The notes below the pieces were generated by a model. The model ran no database searches, was not told the DNA's origin, and was given only the letters and a program-made list of their open reading frames with translations. From assembly GCF_036226685.1 (NCBI RefSeq), contig NZ_CP109010.1, positions 248,001 through 312,000 on the forward strand: a DNA stretch of 64,000 nucleotides, written 5' to 3'. The translations under genes and the position numbers were made by a program. Below are positions 34,490-43,472 of this stretch, piece after piece; position 1 is the first letter of the stretch; each line of letters begins with the position of its first letter. Origin of the DNA: Streptomyces sp. NBC_00690. GTDB taxonomy: Bacteria > Actinomycetota > Actinomycetes > Streptomycetales > Streptomycetaceae.

Positions 34490-34824
34490 AACACTCCGGG
34501 TACGGCCCCGTCCGTACCCGGAGCACCTTCCACACATGAGAACGACGTCGCCCAACCGATGGCGCGGTACTCACCGGTGCCAACTGAGCCCAACTCCGTC
34601 ACCCAGCCATCAACGGACAGCACAAGCAACGCCAGTGACCTCAACCCATTGGATCGGCCACAGAGGCTGCCAAGGCTCCCGCAAGTTCGTCTTCCCATCC
34701 GCGTCATATACGGGGACGGCCCCTTGTCCCGCGCGGCCACCCTTAAACAGCCGCCGATGCACGCCAAGACCCGCGCCAGCAGTCGAGGACGGAACCGCGA
34801 GCCTCGAGGGAGAAGCCCCATTCT

Positions 34825-36516
34825 TCAGCCTCCGGCCGACGTAGCCGTCGTCGCTGCGGCGATGGCCGGAGTCGCTGTAACCGTCGCGCATTCCGTGGGC
34901 TCCGGCGAACGGTTGCTCTTGTCGTCCATCGGAACCTTCAGATGCCTGTCGTACAGGTCCTGCCAGCCATCTGTCCTGATCTTCTCCACGACGTCGCACA
35001 CCCTGCGCTGAAGCTCCGGGTCATCGAGGTGCATGCCGATGCCCCAGGACTCCGTACTGTCCTTCAGGCTGTCGCGAATCATCTTCAGCCTGTCGTCGGT
35101 GGAGAGGAAGCCAGCCAGGACCGCCCTGTCAGTACTGACGACCTCGGTCCTTCCGCCATCGTCTAGAAGATCATCCACACATTGCTGGTAGTCCGCCTTC
35201 TCGATGACGGTGAAATTCTTGTCCGGGTAGGAGCTCTCGAGCCGTTCTGCGGATGTCGAGCTGCTGGCAGTGCAGAAGACCGTGCCGGGTCGCAGGTCGG
35301 CAACGGAGTTGACTTCCGCGTAGGTCCGCCCGCCATTCTCGCGGAACGCGACCTTCCCAGGTTCGCCCGTGTGCATCAGTAGCGCCTGCTGGGTGACGAA
35401 GTACGGGCCAGCGAACCTGACCAACCTCTTGCGCTTGGTGGTGATGCTGTAGCTCCCCACGGTAAGGAGAACGTTTCCCAACTCCACCTCAGATTCCCGA
35501 ACCTCGGTCCCTAGGGGGACGAACTTGATGGTGCCGGTAAACCCCAGCCCGCGGACGATCTTAACCGCGTACTCGATATCGAATCCCGTCCACTCACCGT
35601 TCGCCTGCTGCTCGCTGAGTCCGGGCTGATCCTCTTTCACCCCGACCCTGAGAACCTGCTCCTTCATGGCCTTCTCGAGCCTCGCCGACACCTGTGGAAC
35701 CTTCGCCTTGCTGTGATTCTCCGGGCTGCGACTCACCTCCGGTCGCGGCCCGCGTGTTTCGTTCCCGGACTGCCAGTCCCGAATGACTAACGCTCCGCCT
35801 ACCAGCAGGCTCAAGCTCACGACCCCGACCCAAGCCGATCGCCGCCAGCGTCCAGGGCTCCGCGCTGGGCCGCTTCCGGCCCCAGGGGCCGCCAGCGGCC
35901 CAGCGGCTCGACTACCGATACCGTCCGACGCTAGGTGCCGGACAGCGCCATCCGCGGCGAGAGGGTTGTCCTTCCCGTCCGCAGTCGACGAACGGGCAGT
36001 CTCGTTCGCCGTAGCCGGTGCGGAGACCCGGCCCGTGGCGTCACCAGCGGGAACGTTGGCCGTACCGTCCGCGCACGGCGAGGGGACAGCACCGTCGGAC
36101 ACGCTCTCCGTCCGGCCCAAGGACTGCGGAGTCCTCCGCGAATGCTCCTGGACGGCGGCACGTTCGGCCGCGTCGAGGAGCCCGCGTCCGATGTCCCTCT
36201 GCATGCGCCGCTCCTGCGGCACTACGACCAGTTTGTCCACAAGCGTGTCGAGAAGCCACAACGGGATCAGCCTGCGACCTCGACAGAACTCGCTCCACTG
36301 GTTACGTCCATAAGGGAAACGGCTCTCCAACTCACGCAGAGTCAGCCCATCAGTGAGCCTCCTCAGCCACTCGGCCAGCTCCGCCGCCTCCGGCGTGCTC
36401 GCATCGATGGGGCCGGGCCTCGCCCCCTGCCGCTGCGAAGGCCGTTCCTCATCCAATCCCACCAGATCCCCCCGGTAAGCTCTGCTGCTCTTTGTCCGTT
36501 GTCCCCCATTCGGCAC
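34825..36516 (-). CDS. HTH - membrane helix - solute-binding domain fusion
   Basis: A 563-residue protein with three parts. Residues ~45-100 form a cytoplasmic HTH-like domain (LAEWLRRLTDGLTLRELESR, NQWSEFCRGRRLIPLWLLD). An Ala/Ser/Pro-rich linker leads to a single membrane helix at ~229-245 (VGVVSLSLLVGGALVI). Residues ~275-535 form an extracellular type-3 solute-binding domain, the glutamate/glutamine receptor fold (LRVGVKEDQPGLSE, GFDIEYAVKIVRGLGF, YFVTQQALLMHT, and the C-terminal ESWGIGMHLDDPELQRRV). The GTG at 36516 is the only reasonable start. No ABC permease or ATPase is nearby, so it is probably a one-component transmembrane sensor whose ligand-binding half controls its DNA-binding half. 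Confidence 0.8.
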   Translation of the reverse strand: MPNGGQRTKSSRAYRGDLVGLDEERPSQRQGARPGPIDASTPEAAELAEWLRRLTDGLTLRELESRFPYGRNQWSEFCRGRRLIPLWLLDTLVDKLVVVPQERRMQRDIGRGLLDAAERAAVQEHSRRTPQSLGRTESVSDGAVPSPCADGTANVPAGDATGRVSAPATANETARSSTADGKDNPLAADGAVRHLASDGIGSRAAGPLAAPGAGSGPARSPGRWRRSAWVGVVSLSLLVGGALVIRDWQSGNETRGPRPEVSRSPENHSKAKVPQVSARLEKAMKEQVLRVGVKEDQPGLSEQQANGEWTGFDIEYAVKIVRGLGFTGTIKFVPLGTEVRESEVELGNVLLTVGSYSITTKRKRLVRFAGPYFVTQQALLMHTGEPGKVAFRENGGRTYAEVNSVADLRPGTVFCTASSSTSAERLESSYPDKNFTVIEKADYQQCVDDLLDDGGRTEVVSTDRAVLAGFLSTDDRLKMIRDSLKDSTESWGIGMHLDDPELQRRVCDVVEKIRTDGWQDLYDRHLKVPMDDKSNRSPEPTECATVTATPAIAAATTATSAGG

Positions 36517-36611
36517 TTCCTGACCTGCGGTGACAGCAACGGACTGAACGGACTTACTAGCGTCAACTCAACCTGATTTTCCACCCGTTCACACCGCGGA
36601 AGGAAAATCCG

Positions 36612-36842
36612 ATGCGTACCCGACTTCGCAGCCTCAGGCGGCTCAGCCCTAGCCCCCGCAAACTGGCATTCGCGGGAGTTCTCACCACCGGAGCCGTTCT
36701 CCTTCTCCTAGACGTTCCCTCCGACTGGTTCACCGTCATCGGGCTCGCCCTCGCCTACGTCACCCCCCAGCCCTCCGCCCAAGGCCGCACCCGTAGCACC
36801 GGCCGAAAGCGCAGCAGGAACCAACGCCGGAACACTCACTAA
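36612..36842 (+). CDS. Small membrane protein with basic tail
   Basis: A 76-residue protein from ATG 36612, divergent from the HTH-receptor fusion with a 95-base gap. A hydrophobic segment (LAFAGVLTTGAVLLLLDV, WFTVIGLALAYV) is flanked by arginine-rich ends. GGAAGGAAAATCCG precedes the ATG. The nearest sequence resemblance in the window is the small protein at 34226. The divergent position makes it a candidate target of the adjacent HTH receptor. Confidence 0.55.
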   Translation: MRTRLRSLRRLSPSPRKLAFAGVLTTGAVLLLLDVPSDWFTVIGLALAYVTPQPSAQGRTRSTGRKRSRNQRRNTH

Positions 36843-36920
36843 GCCGTCATCACACCATCCCAGACATCGAGACATGTCTGCCGATTCGCCGAAGGCACCG
36901 ATGGGAAAGCAGCAGGGACC

Positions 36921-36935
36921 GCCAGACGGTCTGGC
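36921..36935. promoter_or_regulatory. Palindrome upstream of a small gene
   Basis: GCCAGAC-g-GTCTGGC is a perfect 7-1-7 dyad ending 18 bases before the ATG at 36954; a candidate operator. Confidence 0.4.
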
Positions 36936-36953
36936 AGTTGAGACGGAGGCGCC

Positions 36954-37124
36954 ATGGGCGCGAGCGTGTACGGAGATTACGCGGAGAGCAGGGCGGACCG
37001 GGCAGCAGAACGAACCGGCCAACAAGACCAAACAGACGCCATCGGCGAAGGGCTCTCCGCTATCGCCTACGCCCTACTGGACGTAGCCGCAGCCATCCGG
37101 GAGAACACCGAGGCGCGCCAGTAG
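36954..37124 (+). CDS. Very small hypothetical protein, 56 residues
   Basis: ATG at 36954 with GACGGAGG five bases upstream. The product is acidic and helical (GASVYGDYAESRADRAAER, EGLSAIAYALLDVAAAIREN), with a composition typical of real Streptomyces coding sequence. No motif is recognisable. The good ribosome-binding site and the dyad at 36921 support it. Confidence 0.5.
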   Translation: MGASVYGDYAESRADRAAERTGQQDQTDAIGEGLSAIAYALLDVAAAIRENTEARQ

Positions 37125-37353
37125 CGCAATAGTGACCACGCCACCGCGACCAGCCGCCGCGGCCGCACACGGTTAAGGGTGGCCCACGGGCAGGTGCAGG
37201 GCGCAAACGTCTGCGCCCTCCACCTTCTCGCACACACGGCCGTGGAGGCCATCCCGTCACAGCACTCTCGTATCGGCCCAGCAGCCAACCCATCCGCCTT
37301 GCCGTGCGGCAACGGACCCCGCCGGACCGCTACCACCGCGGCACTCAAAGCCC

Positions 37354-37381
37354 GTCGTCCCGCCCAGACAGGGGTCGTTCC
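37354..37381 (+). CRISPR. Isolated degenerate CRISPR repeat
   Basis: GTCGTCCCGCCCAGACAGGG followed by GTCGTTCC matches the 17.3-kb repeat class except in the palindrome core. No second copy occurs 60 or 61 bases away, so it is a relic. Confidence 0.4.
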
Positions 37382-37439
37382 TTGAACTGCCTCTCCGACG
37401 CAATGGGGCAGGGGCGCGTGGCCAGCTCATGATGCCGAA

Positions 37440-38177
37440 CGCCTCTGTGGAAGGGCGCCTCTACCCACGGCGAGCAGAGCGGTGAGCAGGATGAGGGCCG
37501 AGGGCAACATCAGCACACAGCATGGAAAGCGCCATCCATCCGCCGCGTTCTCCGCGCCGCCAGCCGCACCCCTCACTCCGTGCGTGCACAGTGATCCGTG
37601 CCTGCCCCTCGACCCGCTCCCCACACAGGACGAACGCATCCCGCAGCACCTCTCGCATAGCCTCCTCCGTCGGCACCTCGTCCAGCGGCTCCCCTGCGTC
37701 CTGGATGACAACCCGGCCTCGGTGCTCCAGCATCCTGGCCCGGACGTCTGCAGGTTCCGCCTCTGTCCCGAAGAGGGTCCCGCACTCCTGCGGCGGCGGC
37801 TTCAGGGCAAGGCCGCGTAGCCCGGCGAACTCTCCCGGGCTCGCCAGCGTCCAACGCGCCGCCGCAGGGGAGTGAACTCAGCCCGTCCCCGGACCTGGAC
37901 ATCTCAGCGACCGCTGCCGCCACATCGCTCCTACGGCTCTCGGGGGACCTCGGGTGCGGCCGTAGGACACGAGGACCAAAAGCGCCGTCGAAGTGGTCGC
38001 CACGGAGAGCTCCCGGGACCAGCAGAGGTCGATCACCGCACCGAGTAGCAGGGCCAGACCGATGACATACGGCAGGAGGTAGCGATCCACGAACGGCGGA
38101 TACACCAGTGAGACAACGAGCAGTATCCCCATCGGCACTACGAGAAGCGGGAACGCATTGGGAGGATCGGCGGGCAC
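37440..38177 (-). pseudogene. Degraded copy of the GT39-like membrane glycosyltransferase
   Basis: Reading from 38177 downward gives FPLLVVPMGILLVVSLVYPP, FVDRYLLPYVIGLALLLGAV and IDLCWSREL. This aligns with LPLLVLPPGLLIAVSFVHPL, YSERYVLFSTIGLALLLGTV and LDRFWSAL of the intact protein at 50175-51734. Further down, in shifted frames, RMLEHRGRVVIQDAG and EVLRDAFVLCGERV match RMLSHPGRVLAIGDR and DVLNRHYRLVEERM of the same protein. The N-terminal two thirds are missing and the rest is frameshifted. Confidence 0.65.
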
Positions 38178-38256
38178 TTTCCGGGAGTGGCGCCGTGCTC
38201 CGGATTGCCTGTGGCGCCCAGGGGTGTGCTCCCGCAGTCTCTCGCGATCGACGGGC

Positions 38257-38826
38257 TCAGCTAGTTGCGCCTGGTTCGCCGGGCTTGGGCGCTGGCTGTT
38301 CGGGAGTGAATGTCTGGGCTTGGGAGTCGGGCGTTGGCAGGTCGGCCTGCAGGCTTATTCTGATGCGGTCGCTGGCGCGCAGGATGGTGGTGGGTGAGGG
38401 GGGTGCCTGCCAGACGGCCAGATGGTAGTCCTCGACCGGGTCGCGCTGGATGCCGTCGGGGTTGATGGTGCGTCCGCGGGCGTGGACACGGAGCCGGTAC
38501 CATCCCGGGCCGGCCGTGCTGAGGATGGGAAGGCTCTCGACGGCTCCTTCCTCGAAGGCGTCAACGCGCAAGCGTCCCTGGCTGGAGTGGACGCTGACTT
38601 CGACGATTTCTTCCCACGCGTCGGCGGTGCTGGACGGTTCCGCGGCAAGGAGGGCGACGCGGACGCGGCCGGTTCCCGTGTGGATGCCCGTACTGATTAC
38701 CGCACCGTTGGACATGGGGGCCACCAGGCCCGTGCTCCAGTCGGCGGTCTCGATGGGGATCTCGCCGTTGTCGAGAATGCCGAAGGATAGGTCGTCAACG
38801 CGGACGGTGGCCCAGTCACTCAACAT
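38257..38826 (-). CDS. Hypothetical beta-rich protein, 189 residues
   Basis: ATG at 38826. It is predicted cytoplasmic and beta-rich, with strands such as VRVDDLSFGILDNG, RVRVALLAAEP and WYRLRVHARGR, and a Pro-rich tail (TPEQPAPKPGEPG). It lies downstream of the secreted nuclease gene on the same strand but is separated from it by a clear hairpin, so it is probably transcribed separately. The position invites an immunity role, but nothing in the sequence proves it. Confidence 0.55.
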   Translation of the reverse strand: MLSDWATVRVDDLSFGILDNGEIPIETADWSTGLVAPMSNGAVISTGIHTGTGRVRVALLAAEPSSTADAWEEIVEVSVHSSQGRLRVDAFEEGAVESLPILSTAGPGWYRLRVHARGRTINPDGIQRDPVEDYHLAVWQAPPSPTTILRASDRIRISLQADLPTPDSQAQTFTPEQPAPKPGEPGATS

Positions 38827-38880
38827 GTGATCACCCGGTCCGGGGAGGAGGGCTGCGATGGCCGGCAGTACCGGACGGCA

Positions 38881-38914
38881 TCAGGGGCGGGCAACGAAAT
38901 CTACCCGCCCCTGA
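38881..38914 (-). terminator. Terminator hairpin after the nuclease gene
   Basis: TCAGGGGCGGG (38881-38891) and CCCGCCCCTGA (38904-38914) form an 11-bp perfect stem with a 12-base loop, 53 bases beyond the stop of the minus-strand nuclease gene. Confidence 0.75.
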
Positions 38915-38966
38915 CGCCGCGCTGGTAGCCGTGATCAGGCCTTCGGTAGGTCTGCCTTCCGATGGG

Positions 38967-40238
38967 TCAAGGAGTGACGACGATGTGGAAGGGGTCGCCA
39001 TCAAGGACACGGTTGGCGCGGTAGAACTGAGTGTTCAGCCCACCTTGAGCATTGTTGTCGCCCACGGCAATCATGCAGGCGCTCGCGCCCCTCGGCCCTG
39101 TCTCCCGGGGCAGGTTGAAGTCGCAGTTGTCGAAAGTGCGTCGGGTTCCGCCGGCTGAGAGCCCTTCCCGGGAGGTGGCCACCGGGTACTCGTCACAGGA
39201 CTTGCCGGTGATACTGGCCGCGTCTCCGCACGCCAGCCTGCGATTGTCGTTCTGAATGACCGGATCGGTTGTCCGATGCAGCGGCCGGCTGGACCTGCCT
39301 CCCGGAAGTCCCGAAGCCTGCGCCCGGGATACGTGCGAGGCCAGGGCGGGATACTTCGCGGTGCTGTAGTTCAGATGAGATGCGTACCAGGGGACGACGC
39401 AGCCGGCTTGGGGGCGGCCCGCCGTGTTGTTGTCACAACGGAACTCCCGGTCCGTGTGAGGAAGTGCGGAACCGGGACACCCGGGTGCGGTGAAGGTCAG
39501 AGCCCAGGTGGTTGCGCAGGTACCGACCGCTCCCGCAGCGGTGGCCGTCGACCGGTAGAACGACTCACCCAGGCGCCACGTGTTCAGAGGGAGGAACGGC
39601 TTGCCTGGGAACGAGACACTCGTCCTGGTGCACTTCCCTTGTCCGGTCGAGGTTCCCCGGACGGACCCCTTGATCGCGTCACCCCAGCCGGCATACATGC
39701 CGACCTCGATCTGCTGCCCCCAGGTGGGCACGGAAGTATCGGAGTAGCCGAAGCTGTAGAGGTTGCCTAGGGCCTCACCGGTCTGTCGACGCTGACCGCC
39801 GATGACTTGCCATGTCTTGTAGGAGAGCTGGTAAGCGACGCATGTCTGGGTACGGATACCGAGGACTCTTCCATTGCTGTCCGCGCACCACTTCGGGGGT
39901 TTGATCCCGGCCTGCGGTGAGGGAGCATCGGTGAATCGCGACGACGATGCCGGAGTAGCAGGCTCAAGCTGCACACATGCCTCGTACGCGCCTTCGATCG
40001 CACAGGACTGCGGAAGTTGCAGCGACAGCTGCGCTTGCTCCTGCGCGAGGGGCTCTTCTCCCTCACGTGCGCCACCTGCAGCCACCAGAGCTATAAGCGT
40101 CTCGATCTCCTGCTGTTCCGGGTCCTCAGTTGACGTTTGTTTTTGAACCGCCAGGAGGGGATCAGAGCTGGCGAGTGCCTGTGCCGGGAGCACGGCCAGA
40201 GCAACAGCCATCAGGACGGTTCTGGCTAAGTACTTCAC
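38967..40238 (-). CDS. Secreted protein with C-terminal NucA/NucB-type nuclease domain
   Basis: A 423-residue protein. The GTG at 40238, with GGGAGAAAA upstream, starts a signal peptide (YLARTVLMAVALAVLPAQALA). The long middle is cysteine-containing and unknown. The C-terminal ~130 residues carry SCDEYPVATSREG followed by CMIAVGDNNAQGG, close to the CDEYPFAST ... NxxQGG pattern of NucA/NucB DNA-entry and sporulation nucleases. The family cuts DNA outside the cell; roles could be nutrient scavenging, degrading competitor DNA or acting as an effector. It has its own terminator, with the small hypothetical gene beyond it. The 576 bases upstream (40239-40817) show no gene I can support. Confidence 0.8.
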   Translation of the reverse strand: MKYLARTVLMAVALAVLPAQALASSDPLLAVQKQTSTEDPEQQEIETLIALVAAGGAREGEEPLAQEQAQLSLQLPQSCAIEGAYEACVQLEPATPASSSRFTDAPSPQAGIKPPKWCADSNGRVLGIRTQTCVAYQLSYKTWQVIGGQRRQTGEALGNLYSFGYSDTSVPTWGQQIEVGMYAGWGDAIKGSVRGTSTGQGKCTRTSVSFPGKPFLPLNTWRLGESFYRSTATAAGAVGTCATTWALTFTAPGCPGSALPHTDREFRCDNNTAGRPQAGCVVPWYASHLNYSTAKYPALASHVSRAQASGLPGGRSSRPLHRTTDPVIQNDNRRLACGDAASITGKSCDEYPVATSREGLSAGGTRRTFDNCDFNLPRETGPRGASACMIAVGDNNAQGGLNTQFYRANRVLDGDPFHIVVTP

Positions 40239-40817
40239 TTTTCTCCCTTCTGAGCCGGTTGATCCACCGGGTTCCGAGGGAGCCCCTCGCGTAGGCAGGG
40301 CGCGGTATCACCGCTTCAGGCCGGAGTGGCCGATACCGTCCGATATCGAACACGGATGTGGATGTAGAAGGCGAAGGGCACTTCCCCTGTGCCTCACAAG
40401 CAATCAACAGAATCGGAACCTCCAGAACTCAACTCCCCTCACTCCGTGATCGGCCCGATACCAGCCTTCCTTGCGCGGCTCAGACCCGGCGAGTCAGGTG
40501 GTACGTGTGGGGCGGCGAAAAATCGCTCGCAGCGATTCAGATCAGAGCTTTCAGTAACTGCCCGGACAGGCTGGGCTACTTCCTTGTGAGAAGGCATGTG
40601 ACCAGCCCTGTCTTCACCGGCGCTGCCGTTGCGGGCTGGCAGTCCGCAACGGGTATCGCCCGGCCGCCGGGCCCAGGCGGGCAAGGCCGCGTGAACGTGG
40701 CTTTCGACACCACGCCGCCGCGGAGCGTGAAATGCCTGCTAAGTCTGCTGGCTCCTGCCTGCAGCGAAGGCGCACTAGGGTGGTGTTGATGGAGCCGAGC
40801 GGGTTGGTGAGGTAGTG

Positions 40818-41702
40818 ATGTCGTCCCTGGTCCCCGATCGGGCTGCTGTGGTGGCGCATTTCGGTGTGGATGGGCTCCGCCGCTTGGAGCCTGGCTGGTT
40901 GCGAGGAGCAATGCTTCCTGAGGCGGCTCGGGGGTTGCTGGAAGCAACGGGTGTACCTCGGAGCGTCGGCTTCTACTTCCGAGCCCCTGCCGACGATGAG
41001 CCAGGGACGCTGGGGTCCTTCGCCGCTCACAGGGCCAGGCCAGACCCGCCAGCCGTGATGGCTGCGTGGCCGCGGATTGGTGGCGACGGCATGGCCGATC
41101 TATGCGCGCGCCCCGACGGTGCGGTCCAGGCCGTCATGCCGACCGACGTGGGCAGCGACCGCTTCGTTAGCTCCAGCCTTGAAAGCCTCAACGCTTCTCT
41201 GCTGGTGTTGGACCGAGAGCTGCCGGTCATTGCGACCGCCTCGGGGCTGGCCGAGGCGGCTTCTGCATTCCGTGAGTTGCACCAGAAGCTGCGGGAAATC
41301 GATACGGCGGCGTTCAGTGATCGGGAGAACTGGTGGCCCCGGGTTCTGGACGATGTCCGGCACACCCTGAACTTCCCATTCTCAGCGACTTTCGAGTACG
41401 TCGATGGCTCGGGTGGGAAGCGGGTGGTGACCGAGTCGACAGGCCCGGGGCAGCCGCATCCTGAGGAGATGGTGTGGCGGCGCCTTGTGGGGGAGGGCGT
41501 GAGTCCGGGGCAGGTGCGGCGGGTTTACTGCGAGCTGGAGCCGTGTCTGATGCCGGGCCACTACTGCGCGGTATGGATGCAGCAGACCTTCCCGGACGCG
41601 CAGTTCTCCCACTCTTTCGACTATGGAGATACGGCGGTTTCCCGTGAGGAAGGCTTCAAGGAACTGATCGTGCACGCGGCTCGGCAGGCTCGGGGCCGGT
41701 GA
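40818..41702 (+). CDS. SUKH-4 protein fused to a deaminase-like domain
   Basis: A 294-residue protein; ATG at 40818 with TGAGGT upstream. Residues 1-180 look like a SUKH-4 immunity domain (PRSVGFYFRAPAD, FVSSSLESLNASLLVLDREL, AFRELHQKLREIDTAAFSDR with WWPRVLDDV). Residues ~195-294 look like a zinc-dependent deaminase: a beta strand, then a H-P-E motif in GQPHPEEMVWRRLV, then VRRVYCELEPCLMPGHYCAV with P-C-x6-C. The three zinc ligands and the glutamate are present, so it may be catalytically competent. It is translationally coupled (TGATG) to the NTPase gene. Such fusions may be immunity proteins, toxin-immunity hybrids or regulators; which is unresolved. Confidence 0.65.
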   Translation: MSSLVPDRAAVVAHFGVDGLRRLEPGWLRGAMLPEAARGLLEATGVPRSVGFYFRAPADDEPGTLGSFAAHRARPDPPAVMAAWPRIGGDGMADLCARPDGAVQAVMPTDVGSDRFVSSSLESLNASLLVLDRELPVIATASGLAEAASAFRELHQKLREIDTAAFSDRENWWPRVLDDVRHTLNFPFSATFEYVDGSGGKRVVTESTGPGQPHPEEMVWRRLVGEGVSPGQVRRVYCELEPCLMPGHYCAVWMQQTFPDAQFSHSFDYGDTAVSREEGFKELIVHAARQARGR

Positions 41703-43369
41703 TGATGTGGGAGCGCCCGGTTGCGGGCAGGGAGCCGGCTGCGGCTGCGCTGCTGGGGTGGCTTGCAGATCCGCAGGCTCCGCGAATATGCGTGGTGTCC
41801 GGGTCGCCGGGGTGTGGCAAGACCACTCTGCTGGCCTGGCTGGTACGACACGCCAGCCAGGCGGATGTGCCGGCGGAGCGGGCTGTCCACGCTGTGGTGC
41901 CCGGCGGCACGGACGATGTGCGCAGTGTGGTGTGGGCGGTGGCCGAACAGCTCGGTGCGGTGGCGCGGGCACCCGGCGAGCTCGTAGCGGTGTTGGCCGC
42001 TGATCGTCGCCGTACGGTCATCGTGCTCCCCGACGTCCGGGCTGCTGCGGTGGCGGAACTCGCGGTGGCTCTCGCCGATCTGACGCATCTGCGTCTCGTG
42101 GTGGAGGCATCCACGGGTAGTACCGCGCACCAGTTCCTCACCAGCGGGGCTGGTGTCGCGGAGCTGGATCTGGATCTACCGCAATGGCGCGACGAGCAGC
42201 GCTACCGCCAGTGGCGGGCGGCAAAGCCGCACGATGACGCGGCAGCTGATGCAACGCCGCCGGTGACGGTGGATCTCGCCGATCCTGCCGCCTTGTGTGC
42301 GGCTGACCCGTGGGCGGTCACCGCCGCCTGCGAGGCGCTATCGGACACGGATACCGCAGAGGTACGCGCCGGATGGATACGGGCGGGGCAGTCCCTCCAA
42401 TGGGACCAGAGCCCCGCGTCCCGCGCGCTCGTACTCCTGGCGGCGTTGGGGGAGGGCGCAGACGAGCAGGTCAGAGGGGTGCTGGCCGCGTTGGCGGAAG
42501 GTATGCCGTGGCGTGTGGAGTGGGGTCGGCACAAGGGTGACCGAACTCCGCCCTGGCCGGGCCCCGTCGCCGCGCTCGCCCTGGTCGTAGGCGCTGTAGA
42601 CCCGTGTGTTCTCGCGGCGGACCCTTTCGGAGTTGTCCGGAAGGTCGGCCTTGACGACGCTAAGGCTGAGGGCCGGCGGGGCACAACGGGCGGGCAGCTC
42701 AACGCGATATGCGCACTCCCGGACGGCACCGTGCTCGTCCTGGACGATGTAGGAGCGGTGCGGGCCCACCCCTGGGGCCCTCGACCGGTAGCAGGTCTCG
42801 CAGCCCTCTTGGACGAAGGCCCGACCGCTACGAACGCCCTGATCGAAGCCCTGCCGCCCGTTGCGGGCACCGCCCTGGCATGGGCAGCCGGCCCAGCAGC
42901 AGGAGTGGTCGCGGTCGGGGACACGGAAGGCACCGTGCACGCCGTCGGCAAAGCAGCCAACGCCGTACGCCTCCACCAGGGCCGGGTCACCGCCCTGGCC
43001 GGCATCGGACTGCCAACGAGCAACCAGGGCACGCTGATTCCGCTGTTCTACAGCGGCGGCGAGGACGGCACGGTGCGCGCATGGGCACCAGGAAGCGATC
43101 CCATGCCTTCCCCACTGGTGAGACGGCCCTTCCCCGTGGTCGCCCTCAGTGCCGCTCCTGCGGGCGACGGTGCTGCGGTCGCAGTCGCCTGGGCGGACGG
43201 ACTCGTCCAACTCCTCCTCGATGGCCCTGTACCGGTACGGGAGTTCCGGCCGGGCGCACCGGTGCGAGCGCTGACTCTGGCAGCGGACCTGTCCCTCGTT
43301 ATCGGCCTCGACGAAAGCCTCATCCGCCTCACACCACGCCCCGCACAGCATGAACAACCATCCCCGTGA
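41702..43369 (+). CDS. P-loop NTPase with WD40-like propeller
   Basis: A 555-residue protein. The ATG at 41702 shares its A with the preceding stop (TGATG). Residues ~30-48 contain a Walker A motif (CVVSGSPGCGKTTLLAWL), with a Walker B-like RTVIVLPDVRA near residue 100 and a helical region after it. From ~residue 325 several WD40/PQQ-like blades follow (GQLNAICALPDGTVLVLDD, GVVAVGDTEGTVHAVGK, LFYSGGEDGTVRAWAPGSD). This is a compact STAND-like layout: nucleotide switch plus sensor propeller. Its coupling to a SUKH-4/deaminase protein suggests that the pair works together, and the downstream toxin-immunity pair lies only 100 bases away. It has no membrane segment. Confidence 0.7.
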   Translation: MMWERPVAGREPAAAALLGWLADPQAPRICVVSGSPGCGKTTLLAWLVRHASQADVPAERAVHAVVPGGTDDVRSVVWAVAEQLGAVARAPGELVAVLAADRRRTVIVLPDVRAAAVAELAVALADLTHLRLVVEASTGSTAHQFLTSGAGVAELDLDLPQWRDEQRYRQWRAAKPHDDAAADATPPVTVDLADPAALCAADPWAVTAACEALSDTDTAEVRAGWIRAGQSLQWDQSPASRALVLLAALGEGADEQVRGVLAALAEGMPWRVEWGRHKGDRTPPWPGPVAALALVVGAVDPCVLAADPFGVVRKVGLDDAKAEGRRGTTGGQLNAICALPDGTVLVLDDVGAVRAHPWGPRPVAGLAALLDEGPTATNALIEALPPVAGTALAWAAGPAAGVVAVGDTEGTVHAVGKAANAVRLHQGRVTALAGIGLPTSNQGTLIPLFYSGGEDGTVRAWAPGSDPMPSPLVRRPFPVVALSAAPAGDGAAVAVAWADGLVQLLLDGPVPVREFRPGAPVRALTLAADLSLVIGLDESLIRLTPRPAQHEQPSP

Positions 43370-43378
43370 CCAGGCACA

Positions 43379-43440
43379 GGCGGCTACCGCGGTAGCCGCC
43401 CACGATTTTGCCTTGACGATGCCTCAACACATCGTCAAGG
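43379..43440 (+). terminator. Two consecutive palindromes between NTPase and toxin genes
   Basis: GGCGGCTACCGCGGTAGCCG with its last two bases (43379-43400) is a perfect 22-base palindrome. CCTTGACGATG (43411-43421) and CATCGTCAAGG (43430-43440) form an 11-bp stem with an 8-base loop. They lie directly after the NTPase stop and so probably end that transcript. Confidence 0.65.
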
Positions 43441-43472
43441 CTCCAAGTTGAACTCGATCGCATGGGGGGATC

